DNA of 64,000 nucleotides, taken from the NCBI RefSeq assembly GCF_001187555.1, contig NZ_LFIJ01000001.1, positions 1,824,078-1,888,077 of the forward strand. The letters run 5' to 3'. This document shows positions 1-10,369 of the stretch, piece by piece (the stretch's first letter is position 1; the number at the start of each line of letters is the position of its first letter). Both the position numbers and the translations under genes were made by a program. This DNA comes from Gilvimarinus polysaccharolyticus. Its GTDB lineage: Bacteria; Pseudomonadota; Gammaproteobacteria; Pseudomonadales; Cellvibrionaceae. The notes beneath the pieces are model-generated. The model was not told the DNA's origin, searched no databases, and was given only the letters and a program-made list of their open reading frames with translations.

Positions 1-520
1 CGGTAAGCGCGGCAAACCAATCGCTCTGTAAAAATGTCGCATTGTTGATCGCCAAGGCTTTAGCGTTACGGCCGGCTAGCGCTACCGCCTCAAGTACACG
101 ATCAACCCCCGTTAGCAACCAGTTAGGTCGCTCGCTCGCCAAGGCCAAAGCGATTGCGCCAGTGCCGGTGCCTAAATCGAGCACCTGCGCTGGGGTATTT
201 GGCGCGAGCGTTAACGCAAGCTCGACCAAACATTCGGTATCGGCACGGGGAATTAACGTATGGCGATTGGTCATCAACGGCAGCGACCAAAACTCTTGGC
301 TACCCGTTAAATAGGCAATCGGCTCGCCGGCCGCTCGCGCGATAACGAGCCGCTCAAACTGAGTTTGTGCTGCGTTATCCAGCTCGGCCTCGGGCCAGGT
401 GTACAAATACACTCGTGCTTTTTGCAACACAAAAGCCAACAACACTTCGGCATCAAGCCGTGCGCTGTCGCTCGCCTCCAGTTGCGCTTGCGCCCAGCGC
501 AGTGATTGTTGCACATTCAT
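1..520 (-). CDS. prmC: Peptide chain release factor N5-glutamine methyltransferase PrmC (partial, C-terminus beyond left edge)
   Basis: The reading frame runs from an ATG at 520 off the left edge, giving the first 173 residues. It shows the PrmC N-terminal helical domain, the conserved 'IPRADTE' (residues 90-96; usually IPRPDTE) and the SAM-binding motif I 'VLDLGTGTGAIALA' (about 113-126). The catalytic NPPY motif would lie beyond the edge. PrmC methylates the glutamine of the GGQ motif in release factors, and its target gene prfA lies immediately upstream with a 17-base gap, which supports the call. It is probably co-transcribed with hemA and prfA. Confidence 0.93.
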   Translation of the reverse strand, partial: MNVQQSLRWAQAQLEASDSARLDAEVLLAFVLQKARVYLYTWPEAELDNAAQTQFERLVIARAAGEPIAYLTGSQEFWSLPLMTNRHTLIPRADTECLVELALTLAPNTPAQVLDLGTGTGAIALALASERPNWLLTGVDRVLEAVALAGRNAKALAINNATFLQSDWFAALT

Positions 521-537
521 CAGACTGTCACGCTGAA

Positions 538-1620
538 TTATTCCGCCAAAGCGGCAAGCTGATCGGCTTGGAACTCATGGGTCAAAGGTTGCACCACTTC
601 ATCCAGCGCGCCTTGCATCACTTCGTCTAATTTGTACAAGGTGAGGTTAATACGGTGATCGGTAACGCGCCCTTGCGGGTAATTGTAAGTGCGGATACGC
701 TCCGAGCGATCGCCACTGCCCACCAGCGATTTTCGCTCTTCGGCAATAGACGCTGCGGCGGTTTCTTCTTGCGCATTTTTTAACCTGGCAGCCAAAAGCG
801 ACATGGCACGGGCACGGTTTTTGTGCTGCGAGCGCTCATCTTGACACTCGACCACGACGCCGCTGGGTATATGGGTAAGACGAATGGCCGAGTCGGTTTT
901 GTTAACGTGCTGACCACCGGCACCCGAAGCGCGAAAGGTGTCGACTTTAAGATCATTTTTATTGATCGCAATTTCATCCAGCTCATCGGCCTCGGGCATG
1001 ACTGCAACGGTACAAGCCGAGGTGTGAATGCGACCTTGCGACTCTGTCTCGGGGACACGTTGCACCCGGTGTGCGCCCGACTCAAACTTTAAACTGGCGT
1101 ACACGTTGGCACCGCTGACACGAGTAATAAGTTCTTTGTAGCCACCGTGCTCGCCAAGGTTTTCGCTTAGCACTTCAATCTTCCAGCCGCGCTGCTCGCA
1201 GTAGCGCGAATACATACGAAATAAATCGCCCGAGAAAATTGCCGCTTCGTCGCCACCGGTACCGGCGCGAATTTCCAAAAATACGTTTTTATCGTCGTTG
1301 GGGTCTTTAGGCAGCAGCAACCTTTGCAGCTCGGCTTCAAGCGGCGATTTTTTCTCGTTACACTCGTCAATTTCCTCGCGCGCCATCTCGCGCATATCGG
1401 CGTCGCCTTCATCAAGCATCGAACGCGCTTCGGCAAGATCAGCAAGCACCGCGCGATAACGATCATAAGCGACCACCAAAGGTTCCAGCTCGGCGTACTC
1501 TTTTGACAGCTCACGAAATTTATTTTGGTCAGAGATAACACCGGCATCGGAAAGCAGTGCGCTTACCTCTTCATGGCGTTCGCTTAATCTATCCAGCTTT
1601 TCTAAAATAGAAGCTTTCAT
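538..1620 (-). CDS. prfA: Peptide chain release factor 1 (RF1)
   Basis: A 360-residue protein, the normal RF1 length, which recognises UAA and UAG stop codons and triggers peptide release. The GGQ tripeptide is present in '[13 protein letters not shown]' (about residue 235). The codon-reading P-x-T position reads PET in '[13 protein letters not shown]', where E. coli RF1 has PAT; this still marks RF1 rather than RF2 (SPF). The ATG at 1620 shares its A with the TAA stop of hemA, so translation is probably coupled. prmC, whose product methylates this GGQ, follows. Confidence 0.97.
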   Translation of the reverse strand: MKASILEKLDRLSERHEEVSALLSDAGVISDQNKFRELSKEYAELEPLVVAYDRYRAVLADLAEARSMLDEGDADMREMAREEIDECNEKKSPLEAELQRLLLPKDPNDDKNVFLEIRAGTGGDEAAIFSGDLFRMYSRYCEQRGWKIEVLSENLGEHGGYKELITRVSGANVYASLKFESGAHRVQRVPETESQGRIHTSACTVAVMPEADELDEIAINKNDLKVDTFRASGAGGQHVNKTDSAIRLTHIPSGVVVECQDERSQHKNRARAMSLLAARLKNAQEETAAASIAEERKSLVGSGDRSERIRTYNYPQGRVTDHRINLTLYKLDEVMQGALDEVVQPLTHEFQADQLAALAE

Positions 1621-2954
1621 TAGTTCTCGTTTTCATCCGCATTGTGGGGTTCAATCGTCTCGTTAGAAGACGTTCTCACCGCGTCCGATTGTTGTTCGAT
1701 ATCGTTTTCAGTAATGGCAAATAACCGATGCGCCAAGCGTACTGTCTCGTACTCACCGTTGGCACTTGCCTCACGCAGCGCGGTAGTCGGCGCGTGGAGT
1801 AACTTGTTGGTTAAACTGCGGGCCAATTGCGTTAACGCTTTTTCTGGATCGGCTCCGCCGTGCAGTAATTTAAGTGTTTTCTCTAACTCTTGGGCGCGCA
1901 GTTGATCGGCTTTAGAACGGTAAGCCTTGATGGTATCAACCGCATCCATCGCTCGCAGCTCGCGGGCAAATGCCGTAATTCGTTGTTCGATAATAGCCAG
2001 TGCGGCATCGGCGGCATCGGCACGACTTTTTTTGTTTTTCTCGATAACAACATGCAAGTCATCGACAGTATACAAATACACGTCATCTAAATCGCCCACC
2101 TGCTCTTCGATATCGCGCGGCACGGCAATATCCAACATAAACATCGGTTTGTGTTTACGTTTTTTCAGCGCCGCTTCGACCGCGCCTTTACCCAACAAAG
2201 GCAACTGGCTGGCGGTGGATGAAATCACAATATCGGCGCGCGCCAAACAGGCGGGGATGTCTGCCAACAGTATCGCCTCACCACCAAACCGCTCGGCCAG
2301 CTGTTGCGCCCGCCCCAAGGTGCGGTTAGCCACAATAATGTGCTTAATGCCCTGCTCGGATAAATGCTGCGCTACCAGCTCGATCGTCTCACCAGCGCCA
2401 ATCAAAAGCGCGGTATCTTGCTTTAAATCCGAGAAAATCTGCTGCGCTAAGGTGACGGCGGTATAAGCTACTGACACTGGGTTTTGGCCAATGGCGGTTT
2501 GCGTGCGCACCTGTTTTGCCACCGCAAATGCCTGTTGAAATGCCCGGCGTAAATGCGCCCCTAACGTGCCTGCCTCGTCTGAGGTGGCGTAGGCTGACTT
2601 CATCTGCCCTAAAATTTGCGGCTCGCCAAGCACCAGTGAATCCAGCCCACCGGCAACCTTCATCATGTGCCGCAGGGCCTGATCGCCCGAATACAAATAG
2701 TGACACTCGATCAATTCAGCTTTGGATACACTCGAGTGATCAACCAGCCAATCCAGCAGAGCATCTGGGTGTTGCTGACTGTGCAAGTACAGTTCGGTAC
2801 GATTGCAGGTCGACAAAATCACCGCCTCATCGGCACCCGCTTGGCTTTTTAACGCCGTCAGGGCCGCGATGGCCGCATCCGGCGCAAACGCTACCCGCTC
2901 GCGAATATGCAGAGGGGCGGTTGTATGATTGATGCCAAAAGCCAATAATGTCAT
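1620..2954 (-). CDS. hemA: Glutamyl-tRNA reductase
   Basis: Catalyses NADPH-dependent reduction of glutamyl-tRNA to glutamate-1-semialdehyde, the first step of the C5 route to tetrapyrroles, in the cytoplasm. The chosen ATG at 2954 gives 444 residues starting '[21 protein letters not shown]', which matches the family N-terminus; the frame stays open upstream to 3038 but those residues have no family resemblance. The catalytic cysteine is in 'STCNRTELY' and the NADPH-binding loop is '[10 protein letters not shown]'. The acidic tail after about residue 420 is poorly conserved. First gene of the hemA-prfA-prmC unit, overlapping prfA by one base. Confidence 0.96.
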   Translation of the reverse strand: MTLLAFGINHTTAPLHIRERVAFAPDAAIAALTALKSQAGADEAVILSTCNRTELYLHSQQHPDALLDWLVDHSSVSKAELIECHYLYSGDQALRHMMKVAGGLDSLVLGEPQILGQMKSAYATSDEAGTLGAHLRRAFQQAFAVAKQVRTQTAIGQNPVSVAYTAVTLAQQIFSDLKQDTALLIGAGETIELVAQHLSEQGIKHIIVANRTLGRAQQLAERFGGEAILLADIPACLARADIVISSTASQLPLLGKGAVEAALKKRKHKPMFMLDIAVPRDIEEQVGDLDDVYLYTVDDLHVVIEKNKKSRADAADAALAIIEQRITAFARELRAMDAVDTIKAYRSKADQLRAQELEKTLKLLHGGADPEKALTQLARSLTNKLLHAPTTALREASANGEYETVRLAHRLFAITENDIEQQSDAVRTSSNETIEPHNADENEN

Positions 2955-3077
2955 GCAGTCTGGGTCATTACCGATACAGGATTCAAAGGGCGTCATTGTC
3001 CAGCTAGCAAAGGCTGCTGACAAGTGGCATTTTATCACGGACTGGCCATTGCCTTGTCATTTACGATCATTCCGCCT

Positions 3078-3086
3078 TGGTATACT
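3078..3086 (+). promoter_or_regulatory. Candidate extended -10 promoter for the TPR-lolB-ispE unit
   Basis: TGGTATACT is an extended -10 (TGN followed by TATACT), 59 bases upstream of the TPR gene start and within the divergent hemA/TPR spacer. No -35 with good spacing was found: TTGTCA at 3054 is 21 bases away. Inference from sequence only. Confidence 0.4.
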
Positions 3087-3144
3087 TAAGTTCAAGGCTC
3101 AAATGAGCACCGTATTGACCCTGTTTTACGTTTAGGAAGCACAC

Positions 3145-4878
3145 ATGAAAGCCGTACATTTAACGATCTACGCAGCCGTATTGGGCGGCCTGTTTGGCTG
3201 CGCGCAACAGCCGCCACAAGAAACCGCCCCGCCTAAGCCACAACAGGCCGTTACCGCTAAACCGGCCGCACTACCGGCGCGGGCTTTTACCAGCGATACC
3301 TTGTACGCGCTATTGAGCGCCGAGCTTGCCGGCAGCCGTGGCCGCCTAGATGTAGCGCTGGCTAATTACCTACAGCAAGCCCGCCAAACCCAAGATCCAC
3401 AAGTAGCCGAGCGCGCTTATATGATCGCGCGCTACATGGATATTAATGAGGCGATATTAAGCTCGTCGACGCTGTGGGCCGACACCGCACCCGACAACCA
3501 AGACGCTCAAGCCGCCGCCATATTGGCGCAAATAGATGCCGGCCATCTGTTAGAGGCGCTTATGCGCACCCGCACCGCTCATACTCGCGACAATGGCGCC
3601 CTATTACAAAGCATCGCCGCCAATGCCGCCACCGCGACCGACACCCAGCGCGAAGTGCTGCTTGAGCACTACGAGCAATTATTGGCCGAGCAACCCCGCG
3701 ATATTCCATTACTTATTAGCACCGGCCTGTTGCGCCAGCAACAGGGCGATTTCGATGGCGCACTCACATTGGCTAAACAGGCACGCGAGTTGGCTCCCAA
3801 CAACACGCCGGCCCTGATTCTAAACAGCGGCTTATTACATCAGCGCGGTGACAACGCCGCCGCACTGGATTTGGTTAACAAACAATTAAAAATCGCCCCA
3901 GACAACACTCGCCTACGGCTACAATACGCGCGATTACTGACGTTTGAGCATTTAGAGCAAGCGCAGCAGCAATTTCAACAGCTGGTCGATACCAGCCCAG
4001 GGGACCCTGAGTTATTAAGAGCGTTGGCGTTAGTGGCTGAAGAGCGCGGCGACACCGATACCGCCGCCGCCAGCTACCAAGGCTTGCTCGACATTAACCA
4101 GCAAACCGACGCTGCGCATTTTTATTTAGCTACATTAGCCGAGCAAAATGACGCCCCAGAAGAAGCGATCGCGCACTATCGTCTGGTGCGCTCCGGCGAA
4201 GACTTTAACCGTGCCACTACCCGCGTATTAACGCTGTACTTGCAGTTAGATCAGCCCGAAAATGCGGCCGAGTTTTACCAACAACTACGCCACGATTTAC
4301 CCGAGCAACACGATCACTTAGCGCTACTGTACAGCCAAAGTTTATTAATGACCGGCGACGAGCTGCAGGCCGTAACTGTGCTTAACGATGCGCTAAATGA
4401 GGCCCCCAACAATAGCCGCTTATTGTACGCTCGCAGCATGCTGCACGAGCGCTTAGATCGCATCGACTTGGCCGAGGCCGATCTGCGCAATATTTTAGAA
4501 TACGCCCCCAACGATGCCGCCGCACTGAACGCCCTTGGGTATATTTTGGCAGACCGAACTGATCGCTACTCCGAGGCTTACGACTTTATTAAACGCGCCT
4601 TAGAGCAGCAGCCTAACGACCCCGCCACACTCGACAGCATGGGCTGGGTGCAGTACCGACTAGGCAACCTTGAGCAAGCTCAGCAGAATTTAGAGCAAGC
4701 CATGCAGCTTTACCCAGACGACGAGATCGCCGCACACTTGGGCGAGGTGCTGTGGGTATCCGGCCAACATAAAGCAGCCCTGAATGTTTGGCGCAGCGGG
4801 CTCGAAATAGAACCGCAAAGCCAGCACATTTTACAAACACTACAGCGCTTAAATATTGATGCAGACACCCCCATTTAA
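3145..4878 (+). CDS. Tetratricopeptide-repeat outer-membrane lipoprotein (PA4667-like)
   Basis: A 577-residue protein with a lipoprotein signal peptide: lipobox LFGC with the lipidated Cys at residue 19 followed by Ala, so probably sorted to the outer membrane. Most of the rest is helical repeats with TPR signatures, for example the 'DPATLDSMGWVQYRLGNL' stretch and the preceding 'NDAAALNALGYILADRTD'. The order hemA / TPR / lolB is the same as in Pseudomonas as I recall it. The repeats suggest a protein-interaction scaffold in envelope assembly; the partner cannot be seen. A GGAAG ribosome site lies just upstream of the ATG. Confidence 0.85.
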   Translation: MKAVHLTIYAAVLGGLFGCAQQPPQETAPPKPQQAVTAKPAALPARAFTSDTLYALLSAELAGSRGRLDVALANYLQQARQTQDPQVAERAYMIARYMDINEAILSSSTLWADTAPDNQDAQAAAILAQIDAGHLLEALMRTRTAHTRDNGALLQSIAANAATATDTQREVLLEHYEQLLAEQPRDIPLLISTGLLRQQQGDFDGALTLAKQARELAPNNTPALILNSGLLHQRGDNAAALDLVNKQLKIAPDNTRLRLQYARLLTFEHLEQAQQQFQQLVDTSPGDPELLRALALVAEERGDTDTAAASYQGLLDINQQTDAAHFYLATLAEQNDAPEEAIAHYRLVRSGEDFNRATTRVLTLYLQLDQPENAAEFYQQLRHDLPEQHDHLALLYSQSLLMTGDELQAVTVLNDALNEAPNNSRLLYARSMLHERLDRIDLAEADLRNILEYAPNDAAALNALGYILADRTDRYSEAYDFIKRALEQQPNDPATLDSMGWVQYRLGNLEQAQQNLEQAMQLYPDDEIAAHLGEVLWVSGQHKAALNVWRSGLEIEPQSQHILQTLQRLNIDADTPI

Positions 4879-5512
4879 TATCGCTATGTGTGCTTTACGC
4901 ATTGCCACAGCACTGCTGGCGATACTGCTATTGAGCCGCTGCGCCCAACTGCCCGGCCCCGCGCCAGCGGCACCGGTAGACCAACAGGCCCACGAGCAAC
5001 GGGTGCGCGCCATAAACCAATGGCAGCTGCAGGCCAAAGCTGGGCTGCGCTCGCCGGCGCAAAATGGCTCGGCGCGACTCGACTGGCAGCAAACACCAGA
5101 TAATTTTCAGATCAGTTTATCGGGCCCGCTGGGCCAGGGCCGAGTAGAGCTTAATGGTAACTCCGAGGGCGTTACGCTCACCCAACCGGACAGCGCACCA
5201 CTGCATTCCGCTAGCGCAGAGGCGTTACTGTACGAACAAACCGGCTGGGAACTACCGGTAAGCTTACTGACCGATTGGCTGCTAGGCTTGCCGGCTTTGA
5301 CGCTGCCCATCGACAATCTAACCCGCGATGACAATGGTTTATTAAGCACGCTAAGCCAAGCTGGCTGGCAATTGTCGTACGCCAATTATCAAGCTGTCGA
5401 GACAGTTTTTTTACCCAGCCGATTAATTGCCAGCCGCAAACTTGATAACGACCAAGAGCTGCGTTTGGTTATTGCGGTATACGATTGGCGCATCGAAAAC
5501 ACAGCACCATGA
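4859..5512 (+). CDS. lolB: Outer-membrane lipoprotein receptor LolB
   Basis: About 217 residues with a lipoprotein signal ending LLSRC (Cys28 from this start), as expected for LolB, which takes lipoproteins from LolA and inserts them in the outer membrane. The body ('[12 protein letters not shown]...[21 protein letters not shown]' region) matches the LolB beta-barrel fold, and length and position before ispE fit. The start is uncertain: this ATG overlaps the TPR gene by 20 bases, and an alternative ATG at 4886 falls just after its stop and would also leave a good signal peptide. Neither has a clear ribosome site. Confidence 0.88.
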   Translation: MQTPPFNIAMCALRIATALLAILLLSRCAQLPGPAPAAPVDQQAHEQRVRAINQWQLQAKAGLRSPAQNGSARLDWQQTPDNFQISLSGPLGQGRVELNGNSEGVTLTQPDSAPLHSASAEALLYEQTGWELPVSLLTDWLLGLPALTLPIDNLTRDDNGLLSTLSQAGWQLSYANYQAVETVFLPSRLIASRKLDNDQELRLVIAVYDWRIENTAP

Positions 5513-5555
5513 TTGCCAACAAACCATCACCCCATCCGCGTGCAGTGCAACAGCC

Positions 5556-6431
5556 ATGACACACACCACAACTCAGCCCAGCAGCTTAACGTTAACCTCG
5601 CCGGCCAAGCTCAATTTGTTTTTACACATTACCGGGCGCCGCGCCGACGGTTATCACAACTTACAAACCCTGTTTCAGTTGCTGGACATAGGTGACCTAC
5701 TAACTTTTACGATGCGCGAAGACGACTGCATTAAACTCTCGCCAGAATTACCCGGAGTCGCCACAAGCGATAATTTAATTTATCGCGCCGCCAACGCCTT
5801 GCAGGCTTATATGCAAACCACAGGCAAGGGCTTACTGGGCGCCGATATAACCATCGACAAGCGCCTACCCATGGGCGGCGGCATTGGTGGCGGCAGCTCA
5901 AACGCCGCCACTGCGCTTATTGCTTTAAACCACTTATGGCGCGCCGGCTGTTCGCGCGATACGCTAATGAGCATCGGCCGCACACTGGGTGCCGACGTGC
6001 CCGTGTTTGTACAGGGCCGCTCGGCCTGGGCCGAGGGCATAGGCGAACAACTCACCCCGGTACAATTACCGCAACAGTGGTTTTTAGTGCTTTGCCCCAA
6101 CTGTCATGTCAGCACTCGCGAAATTTTTTGCCACAAAGGTTTGACAAGAGACACACGCCCCATTAAAGTAGCGGCCTTCTCGCAGGGGGGCACTCGAAAC
6201 GATTGCCAGCCATTAGTTAGAGAGCTTTATAAAGAAGTCGATAAAGCACTGATTTGGTTGAAGAATTTTTCTAACCATGCGAGAATGACAGGAACAGGAG
6301 CGTGCGTATTTGCCGCCTTTGATTCAGCCGTTAAAGCCGAGCAAGTTTTGGCTCAGTTGCCAGACGGTATAACCGGATTTATCGGTCGCGGAATCAACAG
6401 CGCATCTTACTACCACCTAATTCCTGATTAA
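5556..6431 (+). CDS. ispE: 4-diphosphocytidyl-2-C-methyl-D-erythritol kinase
   Basis: GHMP-family kinase that phosphorylates CDP-methylerythritol in the MEP pathway to isoprenoids. The ATP-binding motif is '[17 protein letters not shown]' and the family start '[20 protein letters not shown]' is intact. The ATG at 5556 gives 291 residues, the usual size; the frame extends further upstream into lolB but that extension has no family resemblance. The C-terminal part carries the third motif '[11 protein letters not shown]'. Lies between lolB and tRNA-Gln, so probably one transcript with both. Confidence 0.95.
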   Translation: MTHTTTQPSSLTLTSPAKLNLFLHITGRRADGYHNLQTLFQLLDIGDLLTFTMREDDCIKLSPELPGVATSDNLIYRAANALQAYMQTTGKGLLGADITIDKRLPMGGGIGGGSSNAATALIALNHLWRAGCSRDTLMSIGRTLGADVPVFVQGRSAWAEGIGEQLTPVQLPQQWFLVLCPNCHVSTREIFCHKGLTRDTRPIKVAAFSQGGTRNDCQPLVRELYKEVDKALIWLKNFSNHARMTGTGACVFAAFDSAVKAEQVLAQLPDGITGFIGRGINSASYYHLIPD

Positions 6432-6439
6432 GTTGCTAC

Positions 6440-6514
6440 TGGGGCGTAGCCAAGCGGTAAGGCAGCGGGTTTTGATCCCGTCATGCGAAGGTTCGAATCC
6501 TTCCGCCCCAGCCA
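6440..6514 (+). tRNA. tRNA-Gln (anticodon TTG)
   Basis: A 75-base cloverleaf: acceptor TGGGGCG pairs with CGCCCCA and the CCA end is encoded. The anticodon loop is TTTTGAT between GCGGG and CCCGT, giving anticodon TTG. The T-arm carries GTTCGAATC. It begins 8 bases after the ispE stop, as in related gammaproteobacteria. Confidence 0.97.
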
Positions 6515-6620
6515 TATTCCAAAGCGACGCGGTACCCTTGGCACAATATTATTGCCGCTTGAGCTTTTAGGCACTTCTCTACTACCTACCTCGCTCTGGC
6601 CATTGCCGGGTATCATCGCC

Positions 6621-6646
6621 ACACTGCGCATAGCGCGGTGTTTTTG
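6621..6646 (+). terminator. Rho-independent terminator after tRNA-Gln
   Basis: Nine-base arms ACACTGCGC and GCGCGGTGT (one G-T pair) with a 3-base loop, followed by TTTT. Placed between tRNA-Gln and prs, it probably ends the TPR-lolB-ispE-tRNA transcript. Confidence 0.6.
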
Positions 6647-6708
6647 TATTACCCTTTTAAAACTTAAGGGCAAACAACCCGAACAGCTGACTAACAAAGG
6701 TACCTGAC

Positions 6709-7653
6709 GTGACAGACTTAATGGTCTTTACCGGCAATGCCAATCCCGATCTGGCAAAAAAAGTTGTCGATCATTTAGGCATGAGCCTTGGTGACGTCTC
6801 AGTCTCCCAGTTTAGCGACGGTGAAGTCGCTGTTGAGCTTAACGTCAATGTTCGAGGCCGAGATGTCTTTGTGGTGCAGCCGACTTGTGCGCCCACTAAC
6901 GACAACCTAATCGAACTGATCGTTATGGTCGATGCTCTGCGTCGCGCATCAGCTGGCCGCATTACCGCAGTAGTCCCCTACTTTGGCTACGCTCGCCAAG
7001 ACCGTCGCGTTCGCTCGGCCCGCGTACCTATTACTGCTAAAGTGGTTGCCGACATGATGGTTGGCGCTGGCATAGATCGCCTGTTGACAGTCGATCTGCA
7101 CGCCGAGCAAATTCAGGGCTTTTTTGATGTTCCAGTAGATAACGTGTATGCCTCACCGGTATTGCTCGAGGACATCGAAAAACAACAATTTAAAGATCTG
7201 GTGGTCGTGTCTCCAGATATCGGCGGCGTCGTTCGTGCGCGCGCAGTGGCAAAACAACTGGGTGTTGATCTGGCGATTATTGATAAACGCCGCCCCTCGG
7301 CCAATGTTGCCGAAGTTATGAATATTATTGGTGATATCGACGGCCGTACCTGCCTACTGGTCGATGATATGGTCGATACCGCCGGCACTTTGTGTAACGC
7401 CGCTATTGCTCTTAAAAAGAAAGGCGCCACCAAAGTTGTTGCCTATGCGACTCACCCAGTGCTATCGGGTAAAGCCGCAGAAAACATAAACAACTCCGAG
7501 CTGGATGAATTGGTTGTTACCGACTCCATCCCGCTTAGCGATGCCATTAAGCAGTGCGGCAAAGTGCGCACCTTAACGCTATCGCGCATGCTAGCTGAGG
7601 CGGTACGCCGTCTTAGCAATGAAGAATCTCTGAGCGCGATGTTCCGCGAGTAA
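6709..7653 (+). CDS. prs: Ribose-phosphate pyrophosphokinase (PRPP synthetase)
   Basis: Makes phosphoribosyl pyrophosphate from ribose-5-phosphate and ATP, supplying nucleotide, histidine and tryptophan synthesis. 314 residues, the standard class I length. Visible motifs are 'YARQDRR', the flexible-loop region '[18 protein letters not shown]' and the PRPP-binding loop '[12 protein letters not shown]'. The start is GTG at 6709, giving [10 protein letters not shown], which aligns with the MSKMMVFTGN type start of Pseudomonas; an ATG lies four codons later. Confidence 0.96.
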   Translation: MTDLMVFTGNANPDLAKKVVDHLGMSLGDVSVSQFSDGEVAVELNVNVRGRDVFVVQPTCAPTNDNLIELIVMVDALRRASAGRITAVVPYFGYARQDRRVRSARVPITAKVVADMMVGAGIDRLLTVDLHAEQIQGFFDVPVDNVYASPVLLEDIEKQQFKDLVVVSPDIGGVVRARAVAKQLGVDLAIIDKRRPSANVAEVMNIIGDIDGRTCLLVDDMVDTAGTLCNAAIALKKKGATKVVAYATHPVLSGKAAENINNSELDELVVTDSIPLSDAIKQCGKVRTLTLSRMLAEAVRRLSNEESLSAMFRE

Positions 7654-7704
7654 TCGCCGGACACCAGCGCTTGGACAACTGCCGCACCAGCGGCTACAAC
7701 TAAC

Positions 7705-7736
7705 CCACGAAACGTTCTGGTCGCGGACCTTCGTGG
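7705..7736 (+). promoter_or_regulatory. Hairpin in the rplY leader
   Basis: Seven-base arms CCACGAA and TTCGTGG enclose an inner hairpin GGTC-GCG-GACC. It sits 22 bases before the rplY start and has no T-run, so it may be a leader structure rather than a terminator. Function is unknown. Confidence 0.4.
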
Positions 7737-7758
7737 ATTTACCTTAAAGGAAACTCTC

Positions 7759-8391
7759 ATGAGTGAAGATTTTATTTTGAATGCTGAAGGCCGTAACGAT
7801 TTAGGGAAAGGTGCGAGCCGCCGCCTGCGTCGTTTGGCTGGCGTGGTTCCTTGTATTGTATATGGTGGCACTAAAAAACCTGCCAGCATTACTGTTAGCC
7901 ACAAAGAACTCACCAAACACCTAGAAAGCGAAGCGTTTTACTCGCACATCATTAGCTTGGTTATCGATGGCAAAGCCGAAGACGTGATCCTGAAAGATCT
8001 GCAACGTCACCCAGCTAAGCCTTTGTTGATTCACGCCGACTTTATGCGCGTCTCTAAAACCAAAAAGCTAAACACTAGCGTACCGTTGCACTTCCTCAAC
8101 GAAGAAACCAGCAAAGGCGTTAAAACTCAAGGCGGCAACATCGTGCACAACATGGTACAGCTGGAAATTAGCTGTTTACCTGCCAACCTGCCTGAGTTTA
8201 TCGAAATTGATCTGGCTGACGTTGAACTGGGCCAAGTGGTACACATCTCAGACATTAAATTGCCTAAAGGTGTTACCTCTGTTGCTTTGGCACACGGCGA
8301 AGATCACGATCTGCCTGTTGTTGCTATCAACAAGCCTAAAGGCTCTACTGCTGATGATGCAGAAGACGCTGGCGAAGCTGACAGCGAGTAA
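7759..8391 (+). CDS. rplY: 50S ribosomal protein L25 (long, general stress protein Ctc type)
   Basis: Binds 5S rRNA in the large subunit. 210 residues: an N-terminal L25 5S-binding domain (about 1-95, '[25 protein letters not shown]') and the extra C-terminal Ctc/TL5 domain, unlike the 94-residue E. coli form. A GGAAA site precedes the ATG at proper spacing. The C-terminus is acidic ('[12 protein letters not shown]'). Positioned prs-rplY-pth, the usual order in this group. Confidence 0.95.
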   Translation: MSEDFILNAEGRNDLGKGASRRLRRLAGVVPCIVYGGTKKPASITVSHKELTKHLESEAFYSHIISLVIDGKAEDVILKDLQRHPAKPLLIHADFMRVSKTKKLNTSVPLHFLNEETSKGVKTQGGNIVHNMVQLEISCLPANLPEFIEIDLADVELGQVVHISDIKLPKGVTSVALAHGEDHDLPVVAINKPKGSTADDAEDAGEADSE

Positions 8392-8424
8392 GTTGCAAGC
8401 TTAGCGGTAAAAAGGCACTGCATT

Positions 8425-9006
8425 ATGGATACACCGGTTGAGTTAATTGTAGGTTTGGGTAACCCCGGCCCCGATTACCACCGAACCCGCCATAATGCTG
8501 GTGCTGATCTGGTGTCTGAACTGGCTCGCCAGTCAGGCACCAGCCTCTCCTCTGATAAAAAGTTTTTTGGTGACACCGCCCGCGTTAACATTGGCGGCCG
8601 CAACGTTCACCTGCTTATCCCCAATACCTTTATGAATCTCAGCGGTAAAGCTATCGCTGCGCTAGCTCTATTTTACAAAATCCCACCGCAAGCTATTTTG
8701 GTCGCGCACGACGAGCTAGATCTCGCCCCCGGTGTTGTCCGACTAAAAATTGGCGGCGGCCACGGCGGCCATAACGGCTTACGAGACACCGTTAGCTCGC
8801 TGGGCAACAGTAAGGACTTTGCGCGCATTCGCATTGGCATTGGCCATCCGGGCTCGGCGGCACAAGTCACCGGCCACGTGTTAAAGCGCGCCCCCCAAAG
8901 CGAGCAGCAGCTAATTGACGACGCCATAGATCGCGCTATTAACGCACTGCCCGATGCGGTAGCCGGCCAGTGGAATAAGGCCATGCATCAGTTGCATAGC
9001 CAGTAA
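8425..9006 (+). CDS. pth: Peptidyl-tRNA hydrolase
   Basis: Cleaves peptidyl-tRNA that drops off the ribosome and so recycles tRNA. 193 residues, normal length. The active-site region 'GLGNPGPDYHRTRHNAG' contains the catalytic His in RHNAG, and the 'HDELDL' motif and 'GGGHGGHNGLRD' segment are conserved. Lies 33 bases after rplY, probably co-transcribed. Confidence 0.96.
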   Translation: MDTPVELIVGLGNPGPDYHRTRHNAGADLVSELARQSGTSLSSDKKFFGDTARVNIGGRNVHLLIPNTFMNLSGKAIAALALFYKIPPQAILVAHDELDLAPGVVRLKIGGGHGGHNGLRDTVSSLGNSKDFARIRIGIGHPGSAAQVTGHVLKRAPQSEQQLIDDAIDRAINALPDAVAGQWNKAMHQLHSQ

Positions 9007-9062
9007 CACCTCGCGTCAAATCTATCTCTAGCCTCACTCCCCGTTCAACAGCAAAATTCATG

Positions 9063-9068
9063 TATAAT
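9063..9068 (+). promoter_or_regulatory. Candidate -10 element upstream of ychF
   Basis: A perfect TATAAT lies 47 bases before the ychF start in the pth-ychF gap. The position 17 bases upstream (CCCGTT) is a poor -35, so this is a moderate prediction. Confidence 0.45.
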
Positions 9069-9115
9069 CGCGGGCTTTCACCCAGTGAACACATCAGCAA
9101 CGCGAGAGATCAACA

Positions 9116-10207
9116 ATGGGCTTTAAGTGCGGAATCGTCGGCTTGCCGAACGTAGGTAAATCCACCCTGTTTAATGCATTGACCGATGCCGGCATTGGCG
9201 CAGAGAACTTTCCTTTTTGTACTATCGAGCCTAACGCTGGCGTGGTGGCAGTACCGGACCCGCGTCAAGACAAGCTGGCCGAGATCGTCAAACCTGAAAA
9301 GACTATCCCCACCACCATGGAATTTGTCGATATTGCGGGCTTGGTGGCTGGCGCCTCCAAAGGCGAAGGTTTAGGTAATAAGTTCTTAGCCAACATTCGC
9401 GAAACCGACGCCATTGCCCACGTGGTACGCTGCTTTGAAGACGAGAATGTGATTCATGTTGAAGGCACAATTGACCCTGCCAGCGACATTGACGTTATCA
9501 ATACCGAATTGGCATTGGCCGATTTAGAAACCGTTGAGAAAGCTCACCTGCGTTTTAGTAAAGCCGCCAAAGGCCAGGACAAAGACGCCATTGCCATGAA
9601 AGCGTTGCTAGAAAAAATTCAGCCGCACCTAGATGAGGCAAAACCACTGCGCTCGTTCGAGCTAACCGATGATGAGGCCAAGCAACTGCGTCAATTATCG
9701 TTGATGACATTAAAGCCCACCATGTACATTGCTAACGTGGCCGAAGATGGCTTTGAAAACAATCCACACCTAGACACCGTGCGCGCCATCGCCGCTGCCG
9801 AAAACGCTATTGTGGTGCCTATTTGCAACAAGCTTGAAGCCGAAGTTGCCGAACTAGAAGAAGACGAAAAAATTGAGTTTTTACAAGACTTAGGCATGGA
9901 CGAGCCGGGCTTAAACCGTGTAATTCGCGGCGGCTATCAGCTACTAGGCCTACACACCTATTTCACCGCAGGCGTTAAAGAAGTCCGTGCTTGGACCATC
10001 CCGATTGGTGCCACAGCGCCGCAAGCAGCAGGCGTCATTCATACCGACTTTGAAAAAGGGTTTATTCGCGCCGAAACCATCGCCTATGACGATTTTATCG
10101 AATACAAAGGCGAGCAGGGTGCAAAAACAGCGGGCAAGGCGCGCAAAGAAGGCAAAGAGTATGTGGTAAAAGATGGCGATGTACTGCACTTTTTGTTTAA
10201 TGTTTAG
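9116..10207 (+). CDS. ychF: Redox-regulated ATPase YchF (Obg-like)
   Basis: TRAFAC P-loop protein that binds ATP in preference to GTP and associates with ribosomes. 363 residues, the standard length. G1 is 'GLPNVGKST'; the usual NKxD motif is replaced by NVAE ('[10 protein letters not shown]'), the change that defines YchF specificity. A coiled-coil insert (about 130-200) and a C-terminal TGS domain ending '[12 protein letters not shown]' are present. It closes the conserved prs-rplY-pth-ychF block. Confidence 0.96.
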   Translation: MGFKCGIVGLPNVGKSTLFNALTDAGIGAENFPFCTIEPNAGVVAVPDPRQDKLAEIVKPEKTIPTTMEFVDIAGLVAGASKGEGLGNKFLANIRETDAIAHVVRCFEDENVIHVEGTIDPASDIDVINTELALADLETVEKAHLRFSKAAKGQDKDAIAMKALLEKIQPHLDEAKPLRSFELTDDEAKQLRQLSLMTLKPTMYIANVAEDGFENNPHLDTVRAIAAAENAIVVPICNKLEAEVAELEEDEKIEFLQDLGMDEPGLNRVIRGGYQLLGLHTYFTAGVKEVRAWTIPIGATAPQAAGVIHTDFEKGFIRAETIAYDDFIEYKGEQGAKTAGKARKEGKEYVVKDGDVLHFLFNV

Positions 10208-10271
10208 TGCTGGCGTTTATGTGCCCGTGTAGCCGATTGTAGCGGGTAGCTTTTGCTTTTTTAAAGTAAGA

Positions 10272-10307
10272 GGTAACGAGGCTGGCCCTGTGCGCGGCCT
10301 CGTTACC
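10272..10307. terminator. Inverted repeat between convergent ychF and the next gene
   Basis: Perfect 11-base arms GGTAACGAGGC and GCCTCGTTACC with a 14-base loop. No good T-run follows on the plus strand, but its position between convergent genes suggests a bidirectional stop. Inference. Confidence 0.45.
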
Positions 10308-10369
10308 CTTCAGCCGTTTAAAGGCCATCATCTTAGCCAGGCCGCTTAATCACTACATACACATACGAC

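Noticed and set aside
6483-6707. Open frame running from tRNA-Gln into the prs leader
   Set aside because: It overlaps the tRNA and terminator and matches no protein family.
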